A stretch of 64,000 bases of DNA, taken from NCBI GenBank assembly GCA_033032175.1, contig CM065321.1, positions 15,522,501 through 15,586,500 of the forward strand, given 5' to 3'. The DNA comes from Saturnia japonica (Eukaryota; Arthropoda; Insecta; Lepidoptera; Saturniidae). Both the position numbers and the translations under genes were made by a program. Positions 34,741 through 45,494 of this stretch are shown here, in pieces (within the stretch, counting starts at the first letter, position 1; every line of letters starts with the position of its first letter). Below the pieces are notes generated by a model that saw only the letters and a list, made by a program, of their open reading frames with translations, had not been told where the DNA came from and did no database searches.

Positions 34741-36005
34741 CATTGAATCCTTAAGAAATGTCATTCTATAACTCCCACAAAACTTAAACTGTAAATCCGC
34801 TCTCTGTTACTCGGTACAACAATATTATCTTCAAAATATTTTAATGATCTCACATTTTACCTAATTGAACCTAAAAATAATGTAGACGCTTTTTTTGATG
34901 TCAAGAGGCTTTAATACAAAGTCAATGTTTCTAGGAACCTATTGAACGGAGAAGAAAATAATTTATATAATAACTTTAATTTGTAAATTATGAGTTTACT
35001 GGAAAACGAATCTCAAGAATGTTTCTTTCTTAATACCTTCTTAAGAACGTTCGTTTCTTAATAATAACAAATATTTAATAAATAGTACCAATATATTTTA
35101 TAAAGTAAACTTAATAAAATTATGGTTATATTTGTACATTTCAATTTTTTTTTAATTTTGCGCTAGCATATTTACCGTCATGCCTGTATCCTCCTCCTCC
35201 TGGGAGAAAGGAGGAAACCATGCGTATGTGTATTTAGTAATCGGAATGGAGTCTTAACTTTTTTTTTTTTGAACTGACTACGCTGTTAGCCTTAGGGCCC
35301 TATCCAAAAACAGAGCCGCTGAGGCTTTTACAGCTTCACCGGACTTGGATAATAATAAGTTTTAAACTAACGGATTTCCCTTGCTATTTTCGGTAGTGGT
35401 GGTGTTTTTGACGTTTGTGATTGGTCTCCTCAGTCTACTCGATAGTGGCCATGTTTTTACGCATATGATTGGTTGATGTGCGCCAATGTCTATAATTGGT
35501 CGTCCACAAACATAATTTGAGAAACTTATAATAAAACTAATCACCTTTTAATACTTAAATTTAGTTATAAATTATAATTATTATTATAATAACTTTATAC
35601 AATAATACCCATCTTTTATTATCGCTACTACAAGATAAGGGTTTAAGTTGCTGCCGCCTCTGATTGGTTGACGACTAGCTAACGCTTGTGATTAGTTGAT
35701 TCACTCACAAGCATGTCTCAACTCTCAACTACTCAGTATTACTATAACCAACCCTACAGTTGCTAGAAGTAGACAGCTCTTTTATAGACCACTGATCCGT
35801 TTGTATATATCGGTTTGATTTGAAAACAGCTTGACCGATTTAATTGAAGCTTTCTAAATGGGAAGTATGCGTTATTCCAAAGTTCATAAACTAAAAAAAA
35901 ATACAATAATAGTTATAAAAATCGGTTTACTGACCATAGTTGAACGTGACAACGTGATAACAAAATACTGATGGAATGGTATCATTTTAATGCAATGCAA
36001 GACAG
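34741..36005. other. Intergenic, with ATTGGT-rich stretch
   Basis: No gene recognised. Short motif GATTGGT/GATTGGTTGA recurs in 35415-35700. A family J fragment lies at 35265-35350 (see separate entry). Confidence 0.4.
35265..35350 (-). repeat. Dispersed repeat family J, copy 1
   Basis: GAACTGACTACGCTGTTAGC then GAGGCTTTTACAGCTTCACC matches 53138-53190 and, inverted, 62415-62500. The adjacent T-rich run may be an element tail. Confidence 0.5.
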
Positions 36006-36107
36006 ATGTCGAACGCTGCGGAACGCGGAGGCCGATTGTGCCTCTTTGTCGCTCTTTCCGCGCTCTTGCTTGCACTTCAAGCCTTAAATGGAACGCCTCA
36101 GAGCGAG
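36006..36107 (+). CDS. Candidate orphan first exon encoding a signal peptide
   Basis: An ATG opens 34 codons that end in phase 0 at a good donor (GAG|GTAACG). The peptide has a basic n-region (MSNAAERGGR), a long hydrophobic core (LCLFVALSALLLALQAL) and a polar cleavage-like end (NGTPQS), the layout of a secretory signal peptide. The stretch is more GC-rich than its surroundings, as coding exons here are. I see no convincing downstream exon before mex-3, so the rest may be unrecognised, beyond the window, or absent. A chance ORF or decayed gene is possible. The family is not recognised. Confidence 0.3.
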
Positions 36108-36259
36108 GTAACGTCCATGAGTCATGTTTTTTCGTGCGTGCAGCCGGCTCCATCGAATTATAAGACGTTGTCACGTCAAAAATTGCAAAAGAAATAAATA
36201 AAAAGTATTTTTAAATTAAGTTTACAAATGTCATTATGAAATTGATAAGCGAAGACCTA

Positions 36260-36738
36260 TCTAAACAATTAACAAAATTGAACTGTCTGTTGTAATGTCA
36301 AAATAACAGTTTTTACTAAATACATATGGAAGTACTTATAAAAACACCAATGTTTAAAACTTTTGTTTATCTTTCTGTTCCGGGTACATAATCTTCGAAA
36401 CGGTTGAACCAATGTTAACGGAACTATCACTGGCAGGCAGCTGATGTTAAGAGTAACTTAAACTACTTTTATTTTAGAAAAAGACTTAGGGTGCCGCGCA
36501 AATAAAAATAAACTGGTCATGATGAATCAATTCAGGCACTTAAATGGCTTACGCTGAGTAAACCATAAGAGACATATCAAATTACTGTACTACATAATTT
36601 TAGATATTAAAAAAAAACAACAAAAAAGTCAGGGAGAGCATATGTCTATCTTCTAAGGATCACCCACAATAAGCATACAACCGGGAGCGGGAGTAGCAAG
36701 TAGCTGTAGTCCACGCGAACGAAGTCGCGAGCACAATT
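36260..36738 (+). mobile_element. Helitron-like family A, nearly full length
   Basis: It starts A|TCTAAACAATTAACAAAATT and ends after a perfect hairpin CGCGA-ACGAAG-TCGCG, then AGCACAATTT where CTAG has decayed. The hairpin is the clearest in the family. Confidence 0.7.
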
Positions 36739-37048
36739 TATTATTAATACAATTTCAATAATAAATAAAATGTATTAAATATGAGTAAAATTAAATTTAA
36801 ATTTTTATTTTTTATTTGGCAGCACATTTATTTCAATGATCTAAAAGTACGTAAAATCGTTCACGTAATAATGAGGCAGGACGCGTGAGTTCAACTTATC
36901 TTACGATTTTCTCCTAGAGCTACTGCGATGCTGATTCTTATCATGCAGGAATCCACTTCATACTTTTTTTGGGTGCGAAAAATTCTCCAGACATAACAAA
37001 ACTTTTAATTATTATTGTATGGCCGCGTAATATAACTAAAATGTTTAA

Positions 37049-37218
37049 TCTATATTAATAAGTCTGTAGTTCTGTCTATATATATATAGTTATATGTTAT
37101 TATTAAATACGAAAATAAAGGTGAGAAAAAGGGGTAATCGAATTTTGATATAATATAGCAATTATCCCGGCAAAAACATTTGTTTTGTTCACGTGAACCA
37201 AGCCGCGGGCATAGCTTG
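37049..37218 (+). mobile_element. Short Helitron-like family A derivative
   Basis: It has both ends, TCTATATTAATAAGTCTGT and AAGCCGCGGGCATAGCTTG|T, but only about 170 bp between them, so the middle is deleted. Confidence 0.5.
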
Positions 37219-37278
37219 TCTATTATAAAGAACATTGATTAGCAACATGCCAAAAAAATCTGTCTTTCTATTTTCGTA

Positions 37279-37916
37279 CTAGCTGTGCCCTACAATTTCA
37301 CTCATGATGAACATCTCGCCGCCAACGTACCCGTGTAGCTTTCAGTACTGTAAACATAGACTGGAGCCCAGTGTTTAATTATTTTAACTTTACATTATCT
37401 CTTAAACGATGTGTCCGAATAACATGCCATAAAGAGCAAAGTTTAACTTCATAAAATTTCCTTTATGATGGAGTAACTTTTATTCGTAAGCATTAATATT
37501 CCATACCTAAAAATAATGATTTAATTAAAATTTCATCTGTAAAAAAAAGTCGTAAAATAACTTACTGTGGCTTATGAACAAGAGATATGCATATATTATC
37601 TCGAACTTTTTTTATATACAATAAGGGCCAATATTTTTGTAGAACATTGTATCTACGTAATTATTAACCATTACGCTAGTGCACGTGGATAAAGCAGTTC
37701 GGGAGGGTTTCCACTTCCAACTTACTTAACAAAAATCAATATTTAAAACCAGCTGAGAGTTGTAGCAGTATGTTATTTTTCTCTAACCTATACTATTTTT
37801 CGTGAATCTAGCTTTCAAATACAAAAAGAGTTTTGAATCCGAATGAATAGTTCCAAATATTAGCGTTAAACAAACAAAAAATGTTTTTGCTTTAGTATAT
37901 TATAATAAAATATAGA
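37279..37916 (-). mobile_element. Helitron-like family B, both termini
   Basis: On the minus strand it runs from A|TCTATATTTTATTATAATAT (37916) to GCTAG|T (37279), 638 bp. Family B internal blocks are intact (ACATGCCATAAAGAGCAAAG, AACTTACTTAACAAAAATCA). Confidence 0.7.
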
Positions 37917-38654
37917 TGGATTTATTTTAAAAACCACACTTAACCAATGTATGTGAAATTTTGTACACTGTTTTGTACAAATAAAAGAATAATTTTTTAT
38001 TTATTAATTCTCAACAAATTTCATCAAATTTCGTAGACGGCAAGTTTTTATCATTCCAACAGGATAGGCTCTATGAATTGTTAATAATATGAGTAAAAAT
38101 ACAAATAGGTAAACAAAATAATTATTGCGTAATAAACCCTGCGAAGCCACGCGGCTCTGATAGTATTAATAAAGGATTTAAATTTATAATAAAATATATT
38201 TTTAACCGACTTCAAAAGACGACTTTTAAGATTTTATTTTTTATATTATTGGCTTGGGAAATTTAACTTATACAGCAGGGAACTTCTTAAAATCATTGAA
38301 GTTGACTTTCTTTTCTATTGAAAATTATCTTGGTAAATCCATTTCTTTCAGTCACTTCGAGAAGTTTTCTCTTCGATCAGCTCTTTCACAAGACTATCCA
38401 CTCTAATCTAACATCATGGTTACCCGAGAATTCTTCATTCAACTGCATAAAGGTATAATGTAGAATATAAAGAGAAATCAACAGATTGCATCTTTTCTTA
38501 CCAAGATCTATTTATGTACATCTTAACTCATTGTGTACAAGTTTTTTTGCATACAATTGGTGTATTTATAAGTGAACTAACTTAAATCTATGTATATACA
38601 TTTTGGTACAAAAATAAATTATGTTGAAATACAAGGTGTTTTTTTTTTATCACG

Positions 38655-38900
38655 GCAAAGTACTGTATTTGACGTTCAGCATAATACAATTCAAAAACAA
38701 AGGCGGCCACGGACAGATCGACAATCTATTAACGTTCGCTACTGTCACGTCGGCCTGCAAGCCTCTAGGCAACTAGATATAGAATGGCTGATCCCCAAAC
38801 GAGATAAACCAAAAGAGAGTCACAGTGACAGTTTTAACACCATATGCATAGTGGTCATCTCATGACCCATTCGGGTACAAATCCCTAAAGGTCACCCGTT
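38655..38900 (+). repeat. Family F, divergent copy
   Basis: AAAACAAAGGCGGCCACGGA, GGCTGATCCCCAAACGAGAT and CATGACCCATTCGGGTAC correspond in order to the copies at 4795 and 6905. Confidence 0.45.
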
Positions 38901-38924
38901 TGATTTGATGTAATTTTTGTTTCT

Positions 38925-39230
38925 GCTCCGCTCGCGCGGACTACAGAATGCCGTCGGTATAGTGGTGACCCCGCTTCCACCCACAGCGCGGCGGTCACCA
39001 GCCGGTTATTATAAAGATAAAAATGCTTATTATTTTATTTGCGCGGAACCCTAATTATTTTTCTGAAATAAAAGTAGCCGTCAAACTCAGCCCAACCGTT
39101 TCGGAGATTATTCGGAACAAACAGACAGACGAAACCTTTAAAAATTGGTGTTTTGCAATTAGGAACGTATATGCTTTCATATGCGTTCAGTAAAACAAAC
39201 AGACACTACAATTTTATTTATTTGTATAGA
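38925..39230 (-). mobile_element. Helitron-like family A, 5' terminus present, middle deleted
   Basis: The minus-strand start is A|TCTATACAAATAAATAAAAT at 39230. The other side reaches CTCGCGCGGACTACAGAATG but not CTAG. The CTTATTATTTTATTTGCGCG junction lacks the central blocks. Confidence 0.6.
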
Positions 39231-39404
39231 TATCTGCTGAAATTTTCTCCACTGCAGCTGTCGGAATACACCTTTAAGTGCTTGGCGAGTAATTTCCATC
39301 TTAATGGTAGTAAGTAACCAGAAGGGCATTTGAACGAAAATATGCAAATACCATACAAAATCGACAAAAGCCTTCAATTTTTTTTTTAATTGTTCATAGG
39401 TTTA

Positions 39405-39790
39405 ACGTTATGTCCACAGACCTTACCTCATGTTGCGACGATGTGGCTCAAAATGGTAACACGCTAAGCCTAGTGGAAGACTGCAGACTTTCAAGTGGAG
39501 CTGCCGGAACACACGTATAAGTGCTTGGCGACAGATTTAATACTTGAGGGTGCGGGGTAGAAAATGCCCTACCACCATGCTATGGTTTCATCAGGTTTCT
39601 TTATACTTGTGACAGCCCGACTAGTGGAATACCTCCGCCCTACAGGAAATCGCAACCAAATAACTTTGAGTTGTGTTCCGGCAGTGAGTAGGGTTCACAG
39701 AGTGTCTTCGGGAAGATGCCTTCAAGGTCGGTAACCTGGGTGCTACAAGCGTTCATAGACTACTTTAACCGCCTACTATCAGGCAGACTG
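39405..39790 (+). repeat. Family E/N composite repeat, target of the pogo insertion
   Basis: It runs ACGATGTGGCTCAAAATGGT ... GGAATACCTCCGCCCTACAG ... TTAACCGCCTACTATCAGGC and is cut at the TA at 39791-39792. The match seems to resume right of the pogo element at 44449 (TACGCTTTCTTGCTAGC). Confidence 0.55.
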
Positions 39791-41006
39791 TAGGGTAGAC
39801 TGGACACAGTTGTGACATTTTTCATTTGATTGTCCGTAATTTTGATAGTATACCAGTTAGTTGAAAGAAAACTGTTTTTATAGTCAAATATACATTAGTC
39901 TACATATAAATAGCAGAATTTTGTCCCTAAATACAATGTATAACTCATAAGAGCAAATGAAAAAAAAAGGGAAAATGTGACAATCGACCACATCCCAGGG
40001 ACGGTTGTGACTGTGCTTGGGGTCGGTAGTGACAGTTTCAAAAATGTACCAAAATGATCTAAAATAACTTTTATTACAAGTAAAAATTAAAGTGCAAAAA
40101 AATACAATTAAATAACAAAAAAAATAAAACCTCGAAATATTTTCATCGCTTATAACTATTAAGGTACTGCAGCATCTATAGTTATTACAATACATGGATA
40201 TTACCATACAATCTAATCGCTTACAACTAATAGGGCTCTATAACAGTCTTCATATTCATCAGTCAAATAGTTAACTAAACATTTAATTATACTATAGGTA
40301 CCTGGTAACGTAACGGTAACTGTGTAAAAATATAAAACAAATATTAATAAATGTTACAAAAGAAAAAACTGACAATGTCTTCTTAAGAAAAAATAAACAT
40401 TTGTGTTTTAAGTATCAACATTCGACATCAAAAAACAGAAAAAATCTACGGTTGATTTTTAGTTCTAAAAACTGAAAAGTAAGCTACTGAGATCTAATCA
40501 GACTCATCACAGTTATGACAAATATAATGACGACTACCACCTGCGCACTCTAAGTGGGACCAGAGTTCACATTTTACTAGACATTTGATCCATTTTTCGC
40601 CAGCCCTACTTTTAGAATATGTACCTACACAAACTATACAGAAATACTCTTCTTCATTTAATGATGGTGGTGATGTCTTCATTTTCTTTGTTTTTTCCAT
40701 TTCCTTTGCCTTTACCTTTGAGTTCAGTAAGTTCTTTTCTTTACTTGCCTGGCCTTCAATCGTTTTTCTTTTTCTTCATATTCTTTCCTGACTGCCTCTT
40801 TTTCAGGCGTGTCTGTAAAAATGGTCGACTTTTTTGTTCTGGAACATCTTATTTTTATTTGGGCAGCCTTCGGAAAAAGCCGAACAATTTCAGGCGAAAA
40901 AACAGGGTAACGTGGCTGAGGATGACACAGTTGACTGAACATTGCTTGATTTTGGAATTGACGATTCCCCCAAAAAGGAAGCTGAAACTGGAGATATTTC
41001 ATCATT

Positions 41007-41234
41007 AGGTCGAGGATTGTTTTCTCCATTGTCAAGGTTTGGTCTATCTATTACAAAAGATTGTACTGCAGTAATGATCTCTTCAGTGTCAGAGCTTGGT
41101 CTATCTGTTACAAAATATGGTTCTGTAGAATTAGTCTCCCCAGAGTCAGGGATTGGTCTATCCATTACAAATGATTGTGTTGCAGGATTGTTCTCTTCAG
41201 TATCTGGGCTTGGCCTGTCCGTCACAAAAGACTG
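41007..41234 (-). repeat. Four 57-bp tandem repeats within the pogo ORF
   Basis: The coding repeats read QSFVTDRPSPDTEENNPAT, QSFVMDRPIPDSGETNSTE, PYFVTDRPSSDTEEIITAV and QSFVIDRPNLDNGENNPRP. The units are in frame, so the array is part of the protein. Confidence 0.8.
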
Positions 41235-41626
41235 TGCAAAATCAATATCTTCGTATAGATTACGATTATATGGATAAATACCAGTTTTGCAAAAACCAGC
41301 CTGAATGTTCGCTTGTGTGAAGGCCAGAGGCATAGCAATTTTGATAATACCTGGTATATCGTAAATTGTTATTGTTTTTCAAGGGTGACTCCGCATCCAT
41401 TCATCACGAGTAGTGTTTATAGCTTTTTTTAAGGGTCCGAAGACAGATCGATCCAAAGGCTGCAGTTTGTGCGAGCAGTGTGGAGGAAATGAAAGCAAAG
41501 TGATTCCATTTTCTTTACAAAAATCCAATGTATTAATATGGATATGCGAGGAATGGTTATCTAGCACTAACAAGACTCTATGCGTTGGGGAAGCATTCGA
41601 GAATTTCTTAATATGTTCGAGAAATA

Positions 41627-42930
41627 CAAGGTGTCCAGAAAGGGTATCGGGTATTTGTAAGTTCAATGAAACAAAAATTATTTGTATGCCATAAAAAAGT
41701 TTATTGTTTATTATTAGCATATGAATTGGACAATTATTTGGAAAAGATGATGTTATCCAAATGATGACTGTTACGTTGCTGGCACTCTTCTAAACGGAAA
41801 CGAAGATTGGCGATAACACGTTGACACATAGCTATCGATATTGCTGCCATTTCTGACCTGATGTTTTGCTTTAACTGGGTTAGATTCGTCGGATTGTTTT
41901 GATAAACCTTACTTTTAAGGTATCCCCATGCAAAATAGTCAAGCGGGCTAAGGTCGGGGCTTCTGGGAAGCCAGTTGATGTTACCCCTTCGCGAAATGAC
42001 TTTATTAGGGAATAATTCGTTAACAACTTCCATTGAGTCATTTGAGGTATGGCAAGTGGCCCCATCTTGCTGGAACCACGTTCTTGAGTTGAAACCTGTA
42101 AACTCCTGCAACTCTGGGACCAAAAAATTTCGCAACATATCGCAATAACGGTCACTATTCACATTAATTGCTCGGCCTCGTTGATGTTCATGAAAATAAG
42201 GACCAATTATGCCTTTAGCAGACATAGCGGCCCAAACAACGACTTTTGGGCTATGCAGGGGTCGTTCATGCTTTCGTCTCGGATTCTCCACTGCCCAGTA
42301 CCGACCAATTCTGCTTATTAACATGACTATTCAGGTGAAAATTTGCTTCGTCACTGAACAGTATGTTGTTAAAGTTGTTAAATCGCTGCAGCATTTCGTT
42401 CGCAAAATTCAGTAGATTAGCATAGTCCGTATCCTTCAATTCTTGAACCAATTGAATTTTATAGGCTTTTAGATGTAAGTCTTTCTTTAAAATCGAATGT
42501 AAAGACGATTTTTTGATGTTCAACGCTTGGCTTCGCTTTCGGATGGATAAAGACGGATTTTGACGAACCGACGCCTCAACTTCTTCAATTGTTTCTTCAT
42601 CGCGAACTGAACGAGGACGACCAGAGTTTTGAATTTTAACTGTCGCACCTGTATTCTCGAACATCCTGATCCATTTCCTAATGCTATCGTCACTTGGCGC
42701 GTGGCGTGTACGATATTCCGCACGATAGAGACGTTGAGCAGTCACTATTGAATCACCATTACGATAATACGCTCGTACGCAAAATGCGCGATGCGTCCCC
42801 GAGTACTGTTCCATCGTGACTAAAACTCCACAAAATGGCGGACGCCACGAACCCCTCCCCGCACCCTTTAGACGCCCCGTTTCGAATATGGTGCGAAAAC
42901 AAATACCCGATACCCTTTCTGGACACCTTG
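41627..42930 (-). mobile_element. DD41D Tc1/mariner-group transposon with perfect 31-bp TIRs
   Basis: Both ends read CAAGGTGTCCAGAAAGGGTA then TCGGGTATTTG, identical over 31 bp, flanked by TA at 41625-41626 and 42931-42932. The length is 1304 bp. Perfect ends suggest a fairly recent insertion. Host pogo coding sequence continues on both sides. Confidence 0.9.
41734..42814 (-). pseudogene. DD41D transposase with one frameshift
   Basis: The likely start is at 42814 (MEQYSGTHRAFCVRAYYRN). The N-terminal half has two HTH-like parts, including GRPRSVRDEETIEEVEASV, and reaches FSDEANFHLN with the first catalytic Asp. A one-base change near 42304 shifts the frame. The second half (RYWAVENPRRKHERP ... 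VVVWAAMS) carries TWFQQDGATCHTS (second Asp) and SPDLSPLDYFAWG (third Asp). Forty-one residues separate the second and third Asp, the spacing of the DD41D branch (rosa/Visitor type) of the Tc1/mariner group. Only this one lesion was seen, so the copy is young but apparently inactive unless the shift is a sequencing error. It would act in trans on the 31-bp ends. Confidence 0.85.
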
Positions 42931-43279
42931 TACTAGGAATCATGCATCTTGCATCCATTCTTAAGGATTAGCAGTCCCAAACGATTTTACTGGCCCGTCC
43001 CTAACAAAATGATCATGATAACGAACTCGTGGAAATATAAATAAAGAAGGAATAGTATTGCCTAAGGCATTGACTGCGACAGCAACCGTGACTAATGTGC
43101 CTCGTTCAGCTGAAGTAAGAGCTCCCACTTGTCGTATGCCACGTCTTGCTACTAATTTATCAGGTTTTTGGACGGTCGTGATGCCTGTCTCGTCAACATT
43201 TTATATATCTTGTGGCTCATACGTGTGTCTTGTCCATAACATTTTGCAAATTGTTGTAATAAGATTCAATATTTGTTTT

Positions 43280-43580
43280 TTCTCCTCCGGGATGAAAAGT
43301 TCACTTTTAGTCCCTGTCACGCGGGACAAAAGTACCCGATTCTCTCCTGGTGAGATGGAAAATGTGAGCATGCGCGTGCTTTACTTTATCTCCCGGTAAC
43401 CTAGCAACTGCGTGTTTTTATATAAAATATATAAACTTTTATATGAACTTTTCATCCCGGAGGAGAAAAAAATTGTAAACGCACCTAGGGAGAAAAGTAG
43501 GACATCCCCACCTTTGGCTCGGGTGACAACCATTCGCGCGGGCGTGAATGTCCTACTTTTCTCCCTCGGTGCGTAATATA
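43280..43580. mobile_element. Foldback/MITE insertion inside the pogo gene (two hairpins)
   Basis: CTCCTCCGGGATGAAAAGTT (from 43282) is perfectly inverted at 43444-43465. A second pair, GGGAGAAAAGTAGGACAT against ATGTCCTACTTTTCTCCC, spans 43487-43565. Pogo coding sequence is recognisable on both sides, so the roughly 300-bp unit was inserted. The target duplication is unclear. Confidence 0.6.
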
Positions 43581-44543
43581 CTATTTATTAAAGCTGGTTG
43601 CTCTTGAAAGCCTAGTAGCTTGATCTACACGAACAGACAGCGAAGGATTTCTATTCATGAATGCACGAAACCATTCCTCACCAGCCATCTCATTCTCACT
43701 CCAAGTAGCAGGTTGCTTCAGATTATATTTAGTGGTAAACTCAAAGGTGCGTATCTCTTTCGAAGAAAGGCCAAAATATATGTTCGCGCAACGTATTATA
43801 TATCTTGACAGCGGCTGTTCTTGCACTTCAGAAAATACATTTATTATGAGCGACATACCCCATGCTGACGCTGGCTTTATTATGGCCCGTGCCGGGACCA
43901 TCGAGTTTACGAATATATCTTAATAAAGACATGCGATTAACTACGTACATATCCGCAGCTCTCCGTAAAGAAGTCCCGCGTTTCACTTCTGTATAAGCAT
44001 CCTCATATTTTACTAAGTCACACTGCCCTCTTTCGGTCGTCCTCAAACGTTTTCTAGGCATCTAAAAACAAAAAAAAAAAAAAATACTTGTCACAACCGT
44101 ACCCAACGCACTCATTCGCAAAAAAACAATCTCCATGAAAGCACCAAATAACCTACGTACACAGTATTCACTGCTATTTACGCACTAATGTTTAACTTAT
44201 AACGAGGAAAAAGACTCATTACTCTATCTGTACACATATAACTACAATCATTAAAAGAAATTAAATAAAAATACTTACTTTTGACCGTTAAGTAATGCTT
44301 CTGTAAACTTAATTTCGCACGACGACTGACGCGCTACTGTGAAATACTTTCAGACGGGCACGCTGCTCTTCTTTCCCCTTGCACCCTCCCCGGAATTCCT
44401 TATAGTTTCGTTAATATGACGACTGTCACAACCGTACCCGGTCTACTCTACGCTTTCTTGCTAGCTTTATTGCAAAAAAAAATTAGCTCAGGCTTATTTT
44501 ATGGACTCGGGACTCACGTCCAAATTTATGTGACATCCATACA

Positions 44544-45024
44544 TTTATACGATTAATAAAAATGAAGTGTATGTTTTTAATGTCAAAATAACAGTTTTTT
44601 ACATAATGCATATGAAAGTATATACGGTACTTATAACAAAAAGCATTTTTTTAATTTTTGTCTGTTTGTTCCGGGTATTCTCCGAAATACTTGGACCGAT
44701 TTTGACGGAACTTTCACTTAGAGATGCCGATGTTATAAGGAGTATCTTAGTCTACTTTCATTTTAGAAAAAGAAGTAGTATTCCGCGCAAATAAAATTAT
44801 AAAACTGGTCATGGTGAATCAATTCGGGCGCTTAAATCGCTTACGCCGAGTAAACCATAACAGATATATATAAATTAATATACTACATAACTTTACATAA
44901 TATTAAAAAGACATACAAAAAATTCAGCGAAAGCATATATGCGCATATATATGCATATATTCGCGTATATGCCCGATCGACGGCATTCGGTAGTCGACGC
45001 TAACGAAGTCGCGGGCACAGCTAG
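44544..45024 (+). mobile_element. Helitron-like family A, full length
   Basis: It starts TTTATACGATTAATAAAAAT (TC decayed to TT) and ends AACGAAGTCGCGGGCACAGC then TAG|T. All central blocks are present. An internal GCATATATGCGCATATATAT stretch replaces the usual CTTCTAAGGA region. Confidence 0.7.
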
Positions 45025-45164
45025 TATAGTTATAAATAAGGTGTGCCGATAATAATAAAGAAACGCAACGCGACGAGGTTTGTTATTCTGGTTAGGAATG
45101 CGTGATTATATATTATTGTAGAATGTCAAAAGTAAATAATTATGTTTAGTCTACAAGTGTGCGG

Positions 45165-45415
45165 ACATTCAGCCTTGACCTCTACATCCGTTGTTTCGAA
45201 TTTGACACTAAGTTCGTATAACAGGAAGCGTCCGAGGAAGGGAAACCGCAGAATACCTGTTATATTTAGCCTCAAGTCAGACTACAAAGACTTATTTTAC
45301 CTACATTTATTTTATCTCTGCATCACCTAATGGTTGACTGGCAGAGAATGCCTTAGGCATTAAGTCCGCCATTGCGTATTTAGCGCATAGTGTGTAAATA
45401 AATAAATAAATAACT
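45165..45415 (+). mobile_element. Non-LTR element 3' end with (AAAT)n tail
   Basis: ACCTAATGGTTGACTGGCAG, AGAATGCCTTAGGCATTAAG and TCCGCCATTG lead into GTAAATAAATAAATAAATAA, a microsatellite-type LINE tail. The short upstream ORF may be the end of its coding region. Confidence 0.5.
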
Positions 45416-45494
45416 TTGTTTGTTTGCTTGTCTGTGTGTTTTCATATTACGTCGTGATATAATTGATGTCTTTAATAATCTACGTGATTACGAA

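Larger units (their letters stand above)
40494..44061 (-). pseudogene. pogo/Tigger-like transposase (HTH, DDE, C-terminal zinc finger), disrupted
   Basis: The minus-strand start at 44061 gives MPRKRLRTTERGQCDLVKY and a pipsqueak-type helix-turn-helix. A frameshift near 43870 leads to EMAGEEWFRAFMNRNPSLSV, a CENP-B-type second HTH. After the foldback insertion the frame gives VDETGITTVQKP (first catalytic Asp near 43193) and GTANP. The DD41D element then interrupts it. On the far side the same protein resumes with FLEHIKKFSN, VLLVLDNHSSHI (second Asp) and PPHCSHKLQPLDRSVFGPL (third Asp). Downstream are four 19-residue tandem repeats (41007-41234), a KEAVRKEYEEKEKRLK helix and a C-terminal Cys/His cluster (FCIVCVGTYS ... 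CELWSHLECAG ... YICHNC) like a PHD finger. Frameshifts, a few stops and two insertions make it non-functional as read. Confidence 0.75.
39793..44448 (-). mobile_element. pogo-superfamily DNA transposon with nested insertions
   Basis: The inverted ends are GGGTAGACTGGACACAGTTG then TGACA at the left and, inverted, GAGTAGACCGGGTACGGTTG then TGACA at the right. A TA flanks each side. Subterminal GTTGTGAC-type repeats occur near 39810, 40003, 44088 and 44424. The interior carries a transposase gene on the minus strand. A DD41D element (41627-42930) and foldback sequences (about 43280-43580) have inserted. The total of about 4.66 kb includes those insertions; roughly 3.0 kb is native. Confidence 0.8.

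Noticed and set aside
40942..41277. 111-codon plus-strand ORF with repeats
   Set aside because: It is the antisense of the pogo tandem-repeat coding region; the minus strand fits the flanking transposase.
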